Positions 1 to 5,788 of a stretch of 7,746 nt of DNA are shown here, one piece after another. Where the stretch lies: positions 1 to 7,746 of the forward strand of contig JAJYZD010000182.1 in assembly GCA_021800315.1 (NCBI GenBank), read 5' to 3'. The translations under genes and the position numbers were made by a program. Each line of letters opens with the position of its first letter. Positions within the stretch are counted from its first letter, which is position 1. The stretch is from Bacillota bacterium. Lineage in GTDB: Bacteria; Bacillota; Desulfotomaculia; Desulfotomaculales; JAJYZD01. The notes beneath the pieces are model-generated. The model saw nothing but the letters and a program-made list of their open reading frames with translations, ran no database searches and had not been told where the DNA came from.

Positions 1-325
1 ATTTGTTACCTCCTCACGCACCGGATATGCTAGTCACCCGAATCGACCAATTGGTGACAGGAGACTTTCACTCCCAGGTTACTCAGCCTTGACGGCTGCT
101 CCGCCTCGCTGTCCTACGCATGACCCCAGCCGTCGCCGGCTGAGTACCAAGGACTCGCTACTGGTGGCTGGTTAAGCCTTGCCAGGTGGGCGTCGCACCC
201 ACTATATGAAGCGACCTTGCCCGGCCGCACCGATCCACTGACCAAAGATTTTCGGATCGTCTTCACCGGCCGAAAAAACCTCGAATGACTACCAACCCAG
301 GTCCTACGCGTGCACATCCTGGTTC
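1..325. other. Hairpin-rich non-coding stretch, possibly an insertion-sequence remnant
   Basis: No reading frame here looks like a protein: the open frames are rich in Arg, Pro and Ser and lack a ribosome binding site. What can be seen is secondary structure. There is a long hairpin (arms 77-88 and 138-148) and a short GTGGG/CCCAC hairpin near 186-203. GTCACC (33-38) and GGTGAC (53-58) also face each other. The dense structure and absence of genes resemble the non-coding end of an insertion sequence, but I cannot name a family and no transposase is in the window. Confidence 0.3.
77..148. repeat. Long inverted repeat (hairpin)
   Basis: The left arm GGTTACTCAGCC (77-88) and right arm GGCTGAGTACC (138-148) are reverse complements except for one extra T in the left arm. 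The 49-base loop is GC-rich. No T-run follows, so it is not a classical terminator. It may be a structured RNA element or a protein-binding site; the role is unknown. Confidence 0.5.
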
Positions 326-590
326 ACTGAAAGTTTACTTTAATCCTGAAGTAGCCATATCCGGCAACAAGAACGGCATGTCTTAGAAATATGTTGACGG
401 GCCCGGCCAGCGAGAGCGGATGGACCCACCATGCCGGAGGCCTGTTCATGTGGTGCCAAATCCGGAAGTCCCGGAAGTTCGGGAAGGGGTGGACCCCCTC
501 CAGGCAGAGGTGCGATCTGACATGCTCAGACCTGTCAACTAATTTTTGCGCCCCAATGAGACATGCCACAAAAACTCTATCGATTTAGGC
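326..590. other. GC-rich region with short repeats, no supported gene
   Basis: Both strands are open here (about 65 codons on plus, 81 on minus), but neither frame has a convincing ribosome binding site or a recognisable domain. The minus frame is rich in His, Trp, Phe and Pro, as shadow frames often are. Visible structure includes two tandem copies of CGGAAGT near 461-480 and an imperfect hairpin, GGAAGGGG facing CCCCCTCC, near 483-502. The stretch may belong with the structured sequence to its left as an element remnant. No function can be given. Confidence 0.3.
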
Positions 591-1005
591 ATTTGTGCAA
601 TGTTGTGGACAGCCGATCACATTGAGGAGGTAGGGATAAAATTGCCCCTCAAAATTGGATTAACACCCGACTGCAAACATGGACGGTTATATGATTCAAC
701 TCCGAAAACCCTTTCGCCCACCCGGCATCTACACCATGCAGTGTCCTACAGCCATGCATACCACTATATCCGGGCGGGCCTGTCCGATCACCGTACTTTC
801 CGGAGTGGAATCTTATATACACGTGACACTTGGCAGAAAACTAAGAGGAAAAAAATCCAAGCCATGCCATTTTGAAGGTATGGTTTTTTCCCCATACTTG
901 TATGGGTTTTCCCCATACTCAAAAACAGAACGAACCCCTTCGGAGAGTAAGCGGCTATCCAATCTGTATCACGGAATGCTATCTCATTCTTTTTTATACC
1001 ATTCC
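591..1005 (+). other. Lower-GC intergenic stretch with two doubtful small ORFs
   Basis: Two overlapping + frames compete. The first could start at TTG 642 behind a good AGGAGGT (625-631) and would give 77 residues ending at 875, but its composition (many His, Ser, Arg) is poor for a protein. The second starts at ATG 679 and runs 126 codons to 1059. Its first 65 residues look more protein-like, but it has no ribosome binding site and its second half crosses the tandem palindromes at 878-918 and the hairpin at 1006-1037. I favour a regulatory upstream region for the primase-like gene, with a decayed or very small gene possible. Confidence 0.25.
878..918. repeat. Two tandem palindromes, possible operator or iterons
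   Basis: GTATGG and CCATAC flank a T/C-rich centre at 878-897, and GTATGGG and CCCATAC do the same at 900-918. The centres lie about 22 bp apart, close to two DNA turns, so two dimers could bind the same helix face. The copies agree apart from one substitution and one T in the central T-run. They sit about 190 bp upstream of the primase-like gene, which suits an operator for that operon or short iterons of a replication origin. No regulator gene is in the window. Confidence 0.5.
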
Positions 1006-1065
1006 CTCCCTTCGGTCCTGAATCAGGAACCAGGGAGCAGCGCCTTCGGCGCGGGTTAGGAACCG
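1006..1065 (+). promoter_or_regulatory. Structured leader upstream of the primase-like gene
   Basis: Three hairpins stand in a row. The first is a long stem (CTCCCT 1006-1011 with AGGGAG 1032-1037, and inside it GGTCCTG with CAGGAACC, one bulged A). The second is GCGCC-TTC-GGCGC (1040-1052). The third is GGTT-AGG-AACC (1054-1064). No long T-run follows, so a simple intrinsic terminator is unlikely. The block ends 30 bases before the ribosome binding site of the next gene, so it could act as an attenuator, an mRNA-stabilising leader or a protein-binding site. No known riboswitch class was recognised. Confidence 0.35.
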
Positions 1066-1110
1066 GTCCAGAGGAAAAAAGTATGGCTTATTTTCGGAGG
1101 TAGAGTAAAG

Positions 1111-2055
1111 ATGATACCGCAAGATCAAGTCCAGCGGGCCCGGCAGGCCGACCTCGTGCAGTATCTCATGGCCCAGGGCCACGACCTGCGCTCCGAGGGT
1201 ATCCAGTACCGCCTACCAGATCATGGCGGTCTCCTGGTCGAGCGTAACCATTGGTATTGCCACAGCACCTATCAGGGCGGCAACACCCTTGACTACCTGG
1301 TCCAGATCGAGGGCATGTCGTTTCCGGCCGCGGTCGAGGCCCTAACCGGTATCCGGCCGACGCCGCCGGCTCATCCCCGGCCGGCAAAAGAAGACACTTC
1401 CAAGGAATTTGCACTTCCAGAGCGGGCCGAGGACGACCACCGAGTGTTTGCTTACCTCACTCAGACCCGAGGTATCCCCGGCCCCCTCATCGCCGAGGTG
1501 GTCCGGACCGGCCTTCTCTATCAGGATGTCCATGGGAACTGTATCTTCCCCACCCGGGATGACGCCGGCACAGCCAGGGGTGCCATCATCCGGGGTACCT
1601 GTACCTACGGCGAGCCTTTCAAAGGCCGAGCCCCCGGATCAGATATGGAATTCGGCTGGCACTGGCCGCCAAGTTACGGTCGCAGGAGCAGCGACCTGGT
1701 GATAGTGGAGGCCCCAATCGACGCGATGTCCCTGGCTGCCATGTCGGCAGCCCCCAACCTCTACGACTCACACGTGCTCGCCCTGGGCGGCCTCCACCAG
1801 GAGGCTGTAAACAGTTTCTTGGACCGGCACCCGGAGGTTACGCGCGTAAGCCTATATCTCGACAATGACGGGCCTGGACGGACGGCTGCCGCAGAACTGC
1901 GTCTTGCGCTTGGAGCACGCGGACAGGTGCCGACGGAGCATTATCCAGCCAGTAAGGACTGGAACGAGGAACTTTTTCGCCGGCAGGCAACGGCAACCAG
2001 TTCCCGATATTACACGCCCCGCCAACCGGCCCCGGACCAAGACCGTGAGCGTTAA
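1111..2055 (+). CDS. Primase-like protein with DUF3991 and Toprim domains
   Basis: The protein is 314 residues long and starts at ATG 1111, nine bases after CGGAGGT (1095-1101). Residues about 8-80 resemble the CHC2 zinc-finger region of DnaG-type primases, including WYCHSTYQGGNTLDYL, but only one of the four zinc ligands remains (Cys50), so this part probably does not bind zinc in the usual way. Residues about 110-165 match DUF3991. A Toprim domain follows: LVIVEAPIDAMS with Glu200, LALGG near 233, and LYLDNDGPG with Asp251 and Asp253, the expected metal-binding acids. Such proteins are common on conjugative elements and plasmids of Firmicutes, where a role in primer synthesis or DNA processing is presumed but largely untested. 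The gene lies 55 bp before topB on the same strand, so the two probably share a transcript. Confidence 0.85.
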   Translation: MIPQDQVQRARQADLVQYLMAQGHDLRSEGIQYRLPDHGGLLVERNHWYCHSTYQGGNTLDYLVQIEGMSFPAAVEALTGIRPTPPAHPRPAKEDTSKEFALPERAEDDHRVFAYLTQTRGIPGPLIAEVVRTGLLYQDVHGNCIFPTRDDAGTARGAIIRGTCTYGEPFKGRAPGSDMEFGWHWPPSYGRRSSDLVIVEAPIDAMSLAAMSAAPNLYDSHVLALGGLHQEAVNSFLDRHPEVTRVSLYLDNDGPGRTAAAELRLALGARGQVPTEHYPASKDWNEELFRRQATATSSRYYTPRQPAPDQDRER

Positions 2056-2110
2056 CCTGCCCCTCCGGCCCTATTTTTTTCTTCCAGCCCCGCAGAAAGG
2101 AGTGTTTCGA

Positions 2111-2950
2111 GTGTCCAAGACCCTCATCCTGGCCGAAAAGCCCAGCGTTGCCCGCGATATCGCCCAGGCCCTGTCCGTCCCCCTGGCTGACCCTGCCCCC
2201 CACGAAAACGACCAAAACGAAAACGACCAATATGTTATCACGTCCGCAATCGGGCATTTGGTCGAGTTGGCCACGCCCGAGGCCTACGATCCGGTCTGGA
2301 AATCCTGGTCCATGGGTACCCTGCCGATGGTTCAGGAGACATTCCAGCTTCAGCCGATCAGGGACTCCGCCGCCTACCTCTTCGGCCTGAAAAAACTCCT
2401 CGCCCGCCGGGACATCAACCTGGTGATCAACGCCTGCGACGCCGGCCGTGAGGGGGAACTGATTTTCAGGTACATCATGCGCCACGCCGGCTGCACTAAG
2501 CATGTGAAACGCCCCTGGCTCAGCGAGAACACCCCCTCCGCCGTGCGGACCGCCTTCAGCCGCCTGCGGGACGGGGCCGAGATGGCCAACCTGGGCACCG
2601 CTGCGGAATTGAGGTCCTGCGCCGACTGGCTCATCGGGATCAACGCCACCCGGGCTTACACCGTCCGCCACTCCGGCTTCGGAAACGTTTTGTCGGTCGG
2701 CCGGGTCCAAACGCCCACCCTGGCACTGTTGGTCCAGCGGGAACAGGGGATCCGGGGCTTCCAGCCCCTTCCCTACTGGCAGTTGGTTGCCCAGTTTTCC
2801 ATCAGAGCCGGCGAAACCTACGCCGGGACCTGGACCCGGGATGATCGGGACCGGTTTCCCACCCAGGCCGAAGCGCAGCGCATTCAGGATGCCCTGGCCG
2901 GTGTCAACCGGGCCACCGTGGCCCGCGTCGAGCAGAAGGACAAGCAGTAG
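2111..2950 (+). CDS. topB: DNA topoisomerase III, N-terminal part, ends at an in-frame TAG
   Basis: The start is GTG 2111, eight bases after AGAAAGGAG (2094-2102); the frame is open further upstream, but family homology begins with SKTLILAEKPSVA. This type IA topoisomerase cuts one DNA strand, passes another through and reseals. This half (279 residues) carries the Toprim domain: Glu9 in AEKPS, and Asp110, Glu114 and Glu116 in NACDAGREGELIF. It also carries WLSENTPSAVRTAF and the VGRVQTPTL segment of the fold. It stops at TAG 2948-2950, immediately before PPPQLYDLTSLQR, which in the family is continuous with what precedes it. Residues 32-41 contain a duplicated ENDQN, encoded by a 15-bp tandem repeat. 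Alone, this half lacks the active-site tyrosine and cannot cleave DNA. Either the gene is broken, or the TAG is read through. Confidence 0.85.
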   Translation: MSKTLILAEKPSVARDIAQALSVPLADPAPHENDQNENDQYVITSAIGHLVELATPEAYDPVWKSWSMGTLPMVQETFQLQPIRDSAAYLFGLKKLLARRDINLVINACDAGREGELIFRYIMRHAGCTKHVKRPWLSENTPSAVRTAFSRLRDGAEMANLGTAAELRSCADWLIGINATRAYTVRHSGFGNVLSVGRVQTPTLALLVQREQGIRGFQPLPYWQLVAQFSIRAGETYAGTWTRDDRDRFPTQAEAQRIQDALAGVNRATVARVEQKDKQ

Positions 2951-2962
2951 CCCCCGCCGCAG

Positions 2963-4012
2963 TTGTATGACTTGACCAGCCTTCAAAGGGATTGCAACCG
3001 GCGCTTTGGCCTGACGGCCAAGGCCACCCTGGACGCGGCGCAGGCTCTCTACGAGCGGCACAAGCTCTTGACCTACCCGCGCACGGCCAGCAGGCACTTG
3101 ACGGCCAGTTTGGCCGGTACCTTGCCGGGACGCGTGGCCGCGGTCACGGCAACCAAGGAGTATCCCATCCCGCCGACCACCACGTTGACGGACCGGCGGT
3201 TCGTTGATGACAGGAAGGTAACCGACCACCACGCGATCATCCCCACGTCTGCCCGGCCCAACTTGGAGGCCCTGGGCAGAGAAGAACGGGCTGTTTACGA
3301 CCTGGTTGCCCGGCGCTTCCTGGCCGCGTTCTTTCCGGCCTACCGGTACCGGCAGATTACGGTGACCACCACGGCCGCCGGAGAACCCTTCCTCTCGAAG
3401 GGCCGAACGGACATTGATGCTGGCTGGCGGGTCCTTTACGGCCGCGATCCGGACGAGGAGACGGAGCCGACGTTGCCGCCCCTGGCCGAGGGGCAGACAG
3501 TCAGCCTCGACGACCTGCAGGTAGCCGAAAAGGCCACCAAACCCCCGAAACGGTACACCGAAGCGTCCCTCCTGGGGGCGATGGAGAACGCCGGCCGGCA
3601 GAACGACGACGATGCCCTGGCGGCCACGTTGAAGGACACCGGCGGCATCGGCACCCCGGCCACCCGGGCCGCCGTCATCGAAAGGCTCACCCAGGTGGGA
3701 TACGTGGTCCGGGCCAAGAAGGACTTGGTGCCCACGCAGAAAGGAGAAGCCATCATCGATCTGGTGGATGAAAGGTTGAAGTCGCCAGAATTGACGGCCC
3801 AGTGGGAGCAGAGATTGTTGGAAATCGAGCGCGGGGCAAAGCCGAGCTGGTTTTGGGGCGGGATTGTTCAGATGACCCGCGAAATCGTGGAAGCCGTACG
3901 GAGCCAGCCGCAGCGGACCGTGCCTGGGCAGACGACGAGGCCGGCGGGAGGAAACCGGACCAGGGGAAAACGAGCCACGAGAACCCAGAGGACACGTTCC
4001 AGGGCCGGGTAA
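2963..4012 (+). CDS. topB: DNA topoisomerase III, C-terminal part, same frame after the TAG
   Basis: This is the same frame as the N-terminal half; the family match resumes at the codon right after the TAG (2951), and 2963 is merely the first possible start (TTG), with no ribosome binding site. It carries the catalytic tyrosine in LTYPRTASRHL (codon 3074-3076, residue 322 of the joined protein, close to Tyr328 of the E. coli enzyme). HHAIIPT, SLLGAMENAG and TGGIGTPATRAAVIERL, typical of topoisomerase III, also follow. The joined protein would be 633 residues, normal for element-borne TopB. No C-terminal zinc fingers are seen; the tail is a basic Arg/Thr-rich stretch that could bind DNA. The frame is undamaged over 350 codons, so the TAG is either recent or tolerated. 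Confidence 0.8.
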   Translation: MYDLTSLQRDCNRRFGLTAKATLDAAQALYERHKLLTYPRTASRHLTASLAGTLPGRVAAVTATKEYPIPPTTTLTDRRFVDDRKVTDHHAIIPTSARPNLEALGREERAVYDLVARRFLAAFFPAYRYRQITVTTTAAGEPFLSKGRTDIDAGWRVLYGRDPDEETEPTLPPLAEGQTVSLDDLQVAEKATKPPKRYTEASLLGAMENAGRQNDDDALAATLKDTGGIGTPATRAAVIERLTQVGYVVRAKKDLVPTQKGEAIIDLVDERLKSPELTAQWEQRLLEIERGAKPSWFWGGIVQMTREIVEAVRSQPQRTVPGQTTRPAGGNRTRGKRATRTQRTRSRAG

Positions 4013-4033
4013 CAGTTTCTGAGATCCTTCAGC

Positions 4034-4201
4034 ATGAACAGACGGTTCAACTTCCGTGAAATAGAAACGCCAAGAGGAGAACTCTGGTCCTCCTCTTGGC
4101 CTAAGCCCTTCGCCGTTACCTCCCGGCCAGCATGGCGCGCATTCCACGCCAGCGCTAATCGTTACTCAATACTTATCGACCATATACCCGAACTACTTTA
4201 G
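4034..4201 (+). CDS. Possible 55-residue hypothetical protein after topB
   Basis: A short frame opens at ATG 4034, 21 bp after the topB stop, and ends with TAG at 4199-4201. The product has four aromatic-rich blocks (including ELWSSSWPKPF and IDHIPELL) and a reasonable amino acid mix. I do not recognise it. No strong ribosome binding site precedes the ATG (only a GAG about nine bases upstream), and a perfect 11-bp hairpin lies inside the frame, which speaks against it. It could instead be the non-coding tail of the topB transcript. Confidence 0.25.
   Translation: MNRRFNFREIETPRGELWSSSWPKPFAVTSRPAWRAFHASANRYSILIDHIPELL
4069..4100 (+). terminator. Strong hairpin after topB, terminator-like without T-run
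   Basis: GCCAAGAGGAG (4069-4079) and CTCCTCTTGGC (4090-4100) form a perfect 11-bp stem with a 10-base loop, 57 bases after the topB stop. No T-run follows, so it may be a factor-dependent terminator or a 3'-end stabilising hairpin instead of an intrinsic terminator. Confidence 0.5.
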
Positions 4202-4545
4202 GGGGCGGCAGCAGATTCAAGCTGGCCAGGTAGGTCAAGCCAGACCAGTTTCAGTCCCGGTTTTTGGCGCGCCATGCGCGGATATCCGAGCTGTCGGCGC
4301 CGCCGCGCTATCACGAGCGAGCCAGGCCCGCCCGGGGTTACGAGCAGGAGTTCGACCGGTAAGGTAGGCGGTGCCCGGAGACAGACCCCCCGACCAGCAG
4401 GATGGGCCTGACAGCGGGCGCCCATCCGGTACGCTATGCCCTGCGCGGCCCAGGGATGCCGCTGTGCCCACGCGCCAGGGGGAGCAAGCGGGCGGGGCTG
4501 GAAAAGAAAAAAGATGGCCGGCGATGGCCGGATAATTACGGTCGG
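4202..4545. other. GC-rich stretch without a supported gene
   Basis: Frames of 75-78 codons are open on the minus strand but lack a ribosome binding site and recognisable motifs; they are rich in Arg, Pro and Gly as expected of GC-rich non-coding DNA. Visible details are the palindrome GGCGCGCC at about 4267 and a tandem repeat of GATGGCCGG at 4513-4531, just before the promoter of the MNT gene. G+C drops sharply after about 4545, so this edge may be the left boundary of an inserted toxin-antitoxin cassette. Confidence 0.3.
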
Positions 4546-4573
4546 TTGCGTTTTAAGGTATTCGTGGTATAAT
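4546..4573 (+). promoter_or_regulatory. Sigma-A-type promoter with extended -10, for the MNT/HEPN operon
   Basis: TTGCGT (4546-4551) and a perfect TATAAT (4568-4573) are separated by 16 bp. TGG directly before the -10 box gives the extended -10 motif (TGn). The predicted start of transcription near 4580 leaves a leader of only about 15 bases, nearly all of it the ribosome binding site AGGAGGTG (4581-4588). Confidence 0.75.
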
Positions 4574-4594
4574 ACTTACCAGGAGGTGTTAACC

Positions 4595-4942
4595 ATGGGC
4601 AAAGCGAGTCAGGCGGTCTTTGAGGAATTAAATACTGAGTTAGACCGGATCGTAAGCGTTCTTATTAATGAATATGATCCGCAAAAAATAATTTTATTCG
4701 GCTCGCTTGCCAGCGGCAATATTCATGAATTTAGCGACATTGATCTTATCGTTATAAAAGAATCGGACAAGGGCTTTTATGATAGATTAGAAGAGGTCGG
4801 CTTATTAATTATGCCTGAAATCACCGGGGCAGACATCTTAGTCTATACCCCAAAAGAATTTGAATCAAAGAAAGATTCACCGTTCTTTAGGGAAGAAGTT
4901 TTTAAGAAGGGCAAGGTCCTTTATGATGCAAAAGCCAGCTGA
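4595..4942 (+). CDS. MNT-type nucleotidyltransferase, antitoxin partner of a HEPN protein
   Basis: The ATG at 4595 follows AGGAGGTG by six bases and gives 115 residues; the frame is open further upstream, but those codons precede the promoter and are not part of the gene. The minimal nucleotidyltransferase fold is clear: LFGSLASGN (Gly36-Ser37) then SDIDLIVI with Asp48 and Asp50, and a third likely acid, Asp80, in ADILVYT. These are the ATP- and metal-binding residues of DNA polymerase beta-like transferases. In studied HEPN/MNT modules the MNT protein neutralises the HEPN toxin by binding it or adding AMP groups to it; here that role is inferred from the gene pair. The gene overlaps the HEPN gene and shares its promoter. 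Its codons are visibly richer in A/T than those of topB, which suggests separate, recent acquisition. Confidence 0.9.
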   Translation: MGKASQAVFEELNTELDRIVSVLINEYDPQKIILFGSLASGNIHEFSDIDLIVIKESDKGFYDRLEEVGLLIMPEITGADILVYTPKEFESKKDSPFFREEVFKKGKVLYDAKAS

Positions 4943-5426
4943 TTGGATCAAAGTAGCCCATGATGATCTTAGAATGACTGAGCTTGCCATAGGTGAAGAT
5001 ATTTTCGGCATGGCTTGTTTTCACGCACAACAAGCTGCCGAAAAAACGTTAAAAGGCTTTCTTATCGTAAATAATGTAAATTACCCTCAGAAACATGATT
5101 TAATTAGATTAAACCGCCTATGTAGACAGATTGACAGTAATTTTGTCGAACTTAAATCCCAGGTTACACTTCTCAACCAATTCTACATGCCGTCTCGGTA
5201 TCCGGATGCTGCCGTTGGAATGACTCCCGAAGGAATGCCTACCAAGGAAACGGCTCGTAAAGCGCTTGATTTTGCCCGCGAAGTTGTGGAGTTTTGCTCT
5301 GAAAAAATAAAGCAGGTAGAAGAGGCTAAACAACAGGCTGAACAAAAAAAAACAGATCAACAGCAAAAGGTGTATTACAAACCAAAGAACACTGTACAAG
5401 AAAAAGACAGAGAACCCGAAAGATAA
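4923..5426 (+). CDS. HEPN-domain protein, toxin partner of the MNT protein
   Basis: The first of two adjacent ATGs (4923 and 4926) gives 167 residues. Both lie inside the end of the MNT gene (overlap 17-20 bases), so translation is probably coupled; no strong ribosome binding site is present. Residues about 5-125 match the HEPN family PF05168: ADWIKVAHDDL, then FHAQQAAEKTLKGFL, KHDLIRL and SRYPDA. HEPN proteins paired with MNT partners are often RNA-cutting toxins using an R-X4-6-H motif. I do not find this motif here, so the ribonuclease role is uncertain and the protein may act otherwise. Residues about 129-167 are a Lys/Gln/Glu-rich tail beyond the domain, possibly coiled or disordered. 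A terminator begins at the stop codon. The low G+C matches the MNT gene. Confidence 0.88.
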   Translation: MMQKPADWIKVAHDDLRMTELAIGEDIFGMACFHAQQAAEKTLKGFLIVNNVNYPQKHDLIRLNRLCRQIDSNFVELKSQVTLLNQFYMPSRYPDAAVGMTPEGMPTKETARKALDFAREVVEFCSEKIKQVEEAKQQAEQKKTDQQQKVYYKPKNTVQEKDREPER

Positions 5427-5453
5427 GCCGGCGATGCAGTCGGCTATTTTTTT
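5426..5453 (+). terminator. Intrinsic terminator of the MNT/HEPN operon
   Basis: AGCCGGC (5426-5432) pairs with GTCGGCT (5439-5445), a 7-bp stem with one G-T pair and the loop GATGCA, followed by A and seven T (5447-5453). The stem begins at the last base of the HEPN stop codon, so transcription ends directly behind the operon. Confidence 0.85.
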
Positions 5454-5698
5454 GAGGCCATCCTCAATATCTTGTGGCCGTTCGGAACACTTCGCCGCCG
5501 ATCCGCCGCACCGCCCTACTACATCTAGCGCCCCCTGCGTTTTCCCCTGGTCTTGTCCCAAAACCAACAGAAGGAGTTTCCGGGCGGGCCCGCCAGGCAC
5601 CATACGGAGGCCGAAACCTCCCAGGCGGGCCGCCCCTGCCCCTTCCCTTTTCTGCGATTAATTGGTCTTAATCGGAGAAGAGGCCCCATCACCGTTTC
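5454..5698. other. Non-coding stretch with GC palindromes between terminator and integrase
   Basis: G+C jumps back up after the terminator. Open + frames of 65-75 codons are Pro/Arg-rich and show no family signature, and I reject them. Structure is clear: a perfect 12-bp palindrome GGCGGGCCCGCC (5583-5594), a hairpin GGAGG-CCGAAA-CCTCC (5607-5622), and a second GGCGGGCC copy at 5624-5631. A small RNA ending at the terminator at 5699-5728 is possible, but I see no good promoter for it. Confidence 0.3.
5648..5681. repeat. Inverted repeat resembling a tyrosine-recombinase core site
   Basis: CGATTAA (5655-5661) and TTAATCG (5668-5674) are perfect inverted arms around a 6-base centre, TTGGTC. Extended outwards, the arms match at 12 of 14 positions (5648-5661 against 5668-5681). 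Core sites of Xer-like recombinases have arms of about 11 bp and a 6-8 bp centre, and a recombinase gene starts 107 bp downstream. It could equally be an operator for that gene. Confidence 0.4.
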
Positions 5699-5728
5699 AA
5701 AAAGTCAGCCATACCGGGCTGGCTTTTT
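5699..5728 (+). terminator. Strong intrinsic terminator, likely bidirectional
   Basis: AAAAAGTCAGCC (5699-5710) pairs with GGCTGGCTTTTT (5717-5728), a 12-bp stem with one G-T pair and the six-base loop ATACCG. The T-run on one side and A-run on the other let it work on both strands. It stands 60 bp before the integrase start and shields that gene from upstream transcription. No clear gene ends at it, so it may be left over from a lost gene or belong to a small RNA. Confidence 0.8.
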
Positions 5729-5788
5729 CTGTCACCGCCTGATTATCTGAACTTCGGAACTCCGAATAACTTTTAGGAGGAAAACATC

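Noticed and set aside
1..59. ATTTGTTACC at 1-10 and GGTGACA at 53-59 resemble the terminal repeat at 7044-7056
   Set aside because: Only 7 to 9 matching bases, with no further symmetry; too short to claim a second element end.
1865..2110. topB frame open upstream of 2111, allowing a longer N-terminus
   Set aside because: The extra residues overlap the end of the primase-like gene in another frame and lack family homology, while GTG 2111 has a good ribosome binding site.
1838..4147. A 769-codon open frame on the minus strand across topB
   Set aside because: It lies antisense to clear topB homology, is rich in Gly, Pro, Arg and Val as GC-rich antisense frames are, and has no family signature.
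5118..5603. A 161-codon minus-strand frame with a hydrophobic Leu/Phe-rich middle
   Set aside because: It is the antisense of the Lys/Glu/Gln-rich tail of the HEPN gene, which produces Phe/Leu-rich translation by chance.
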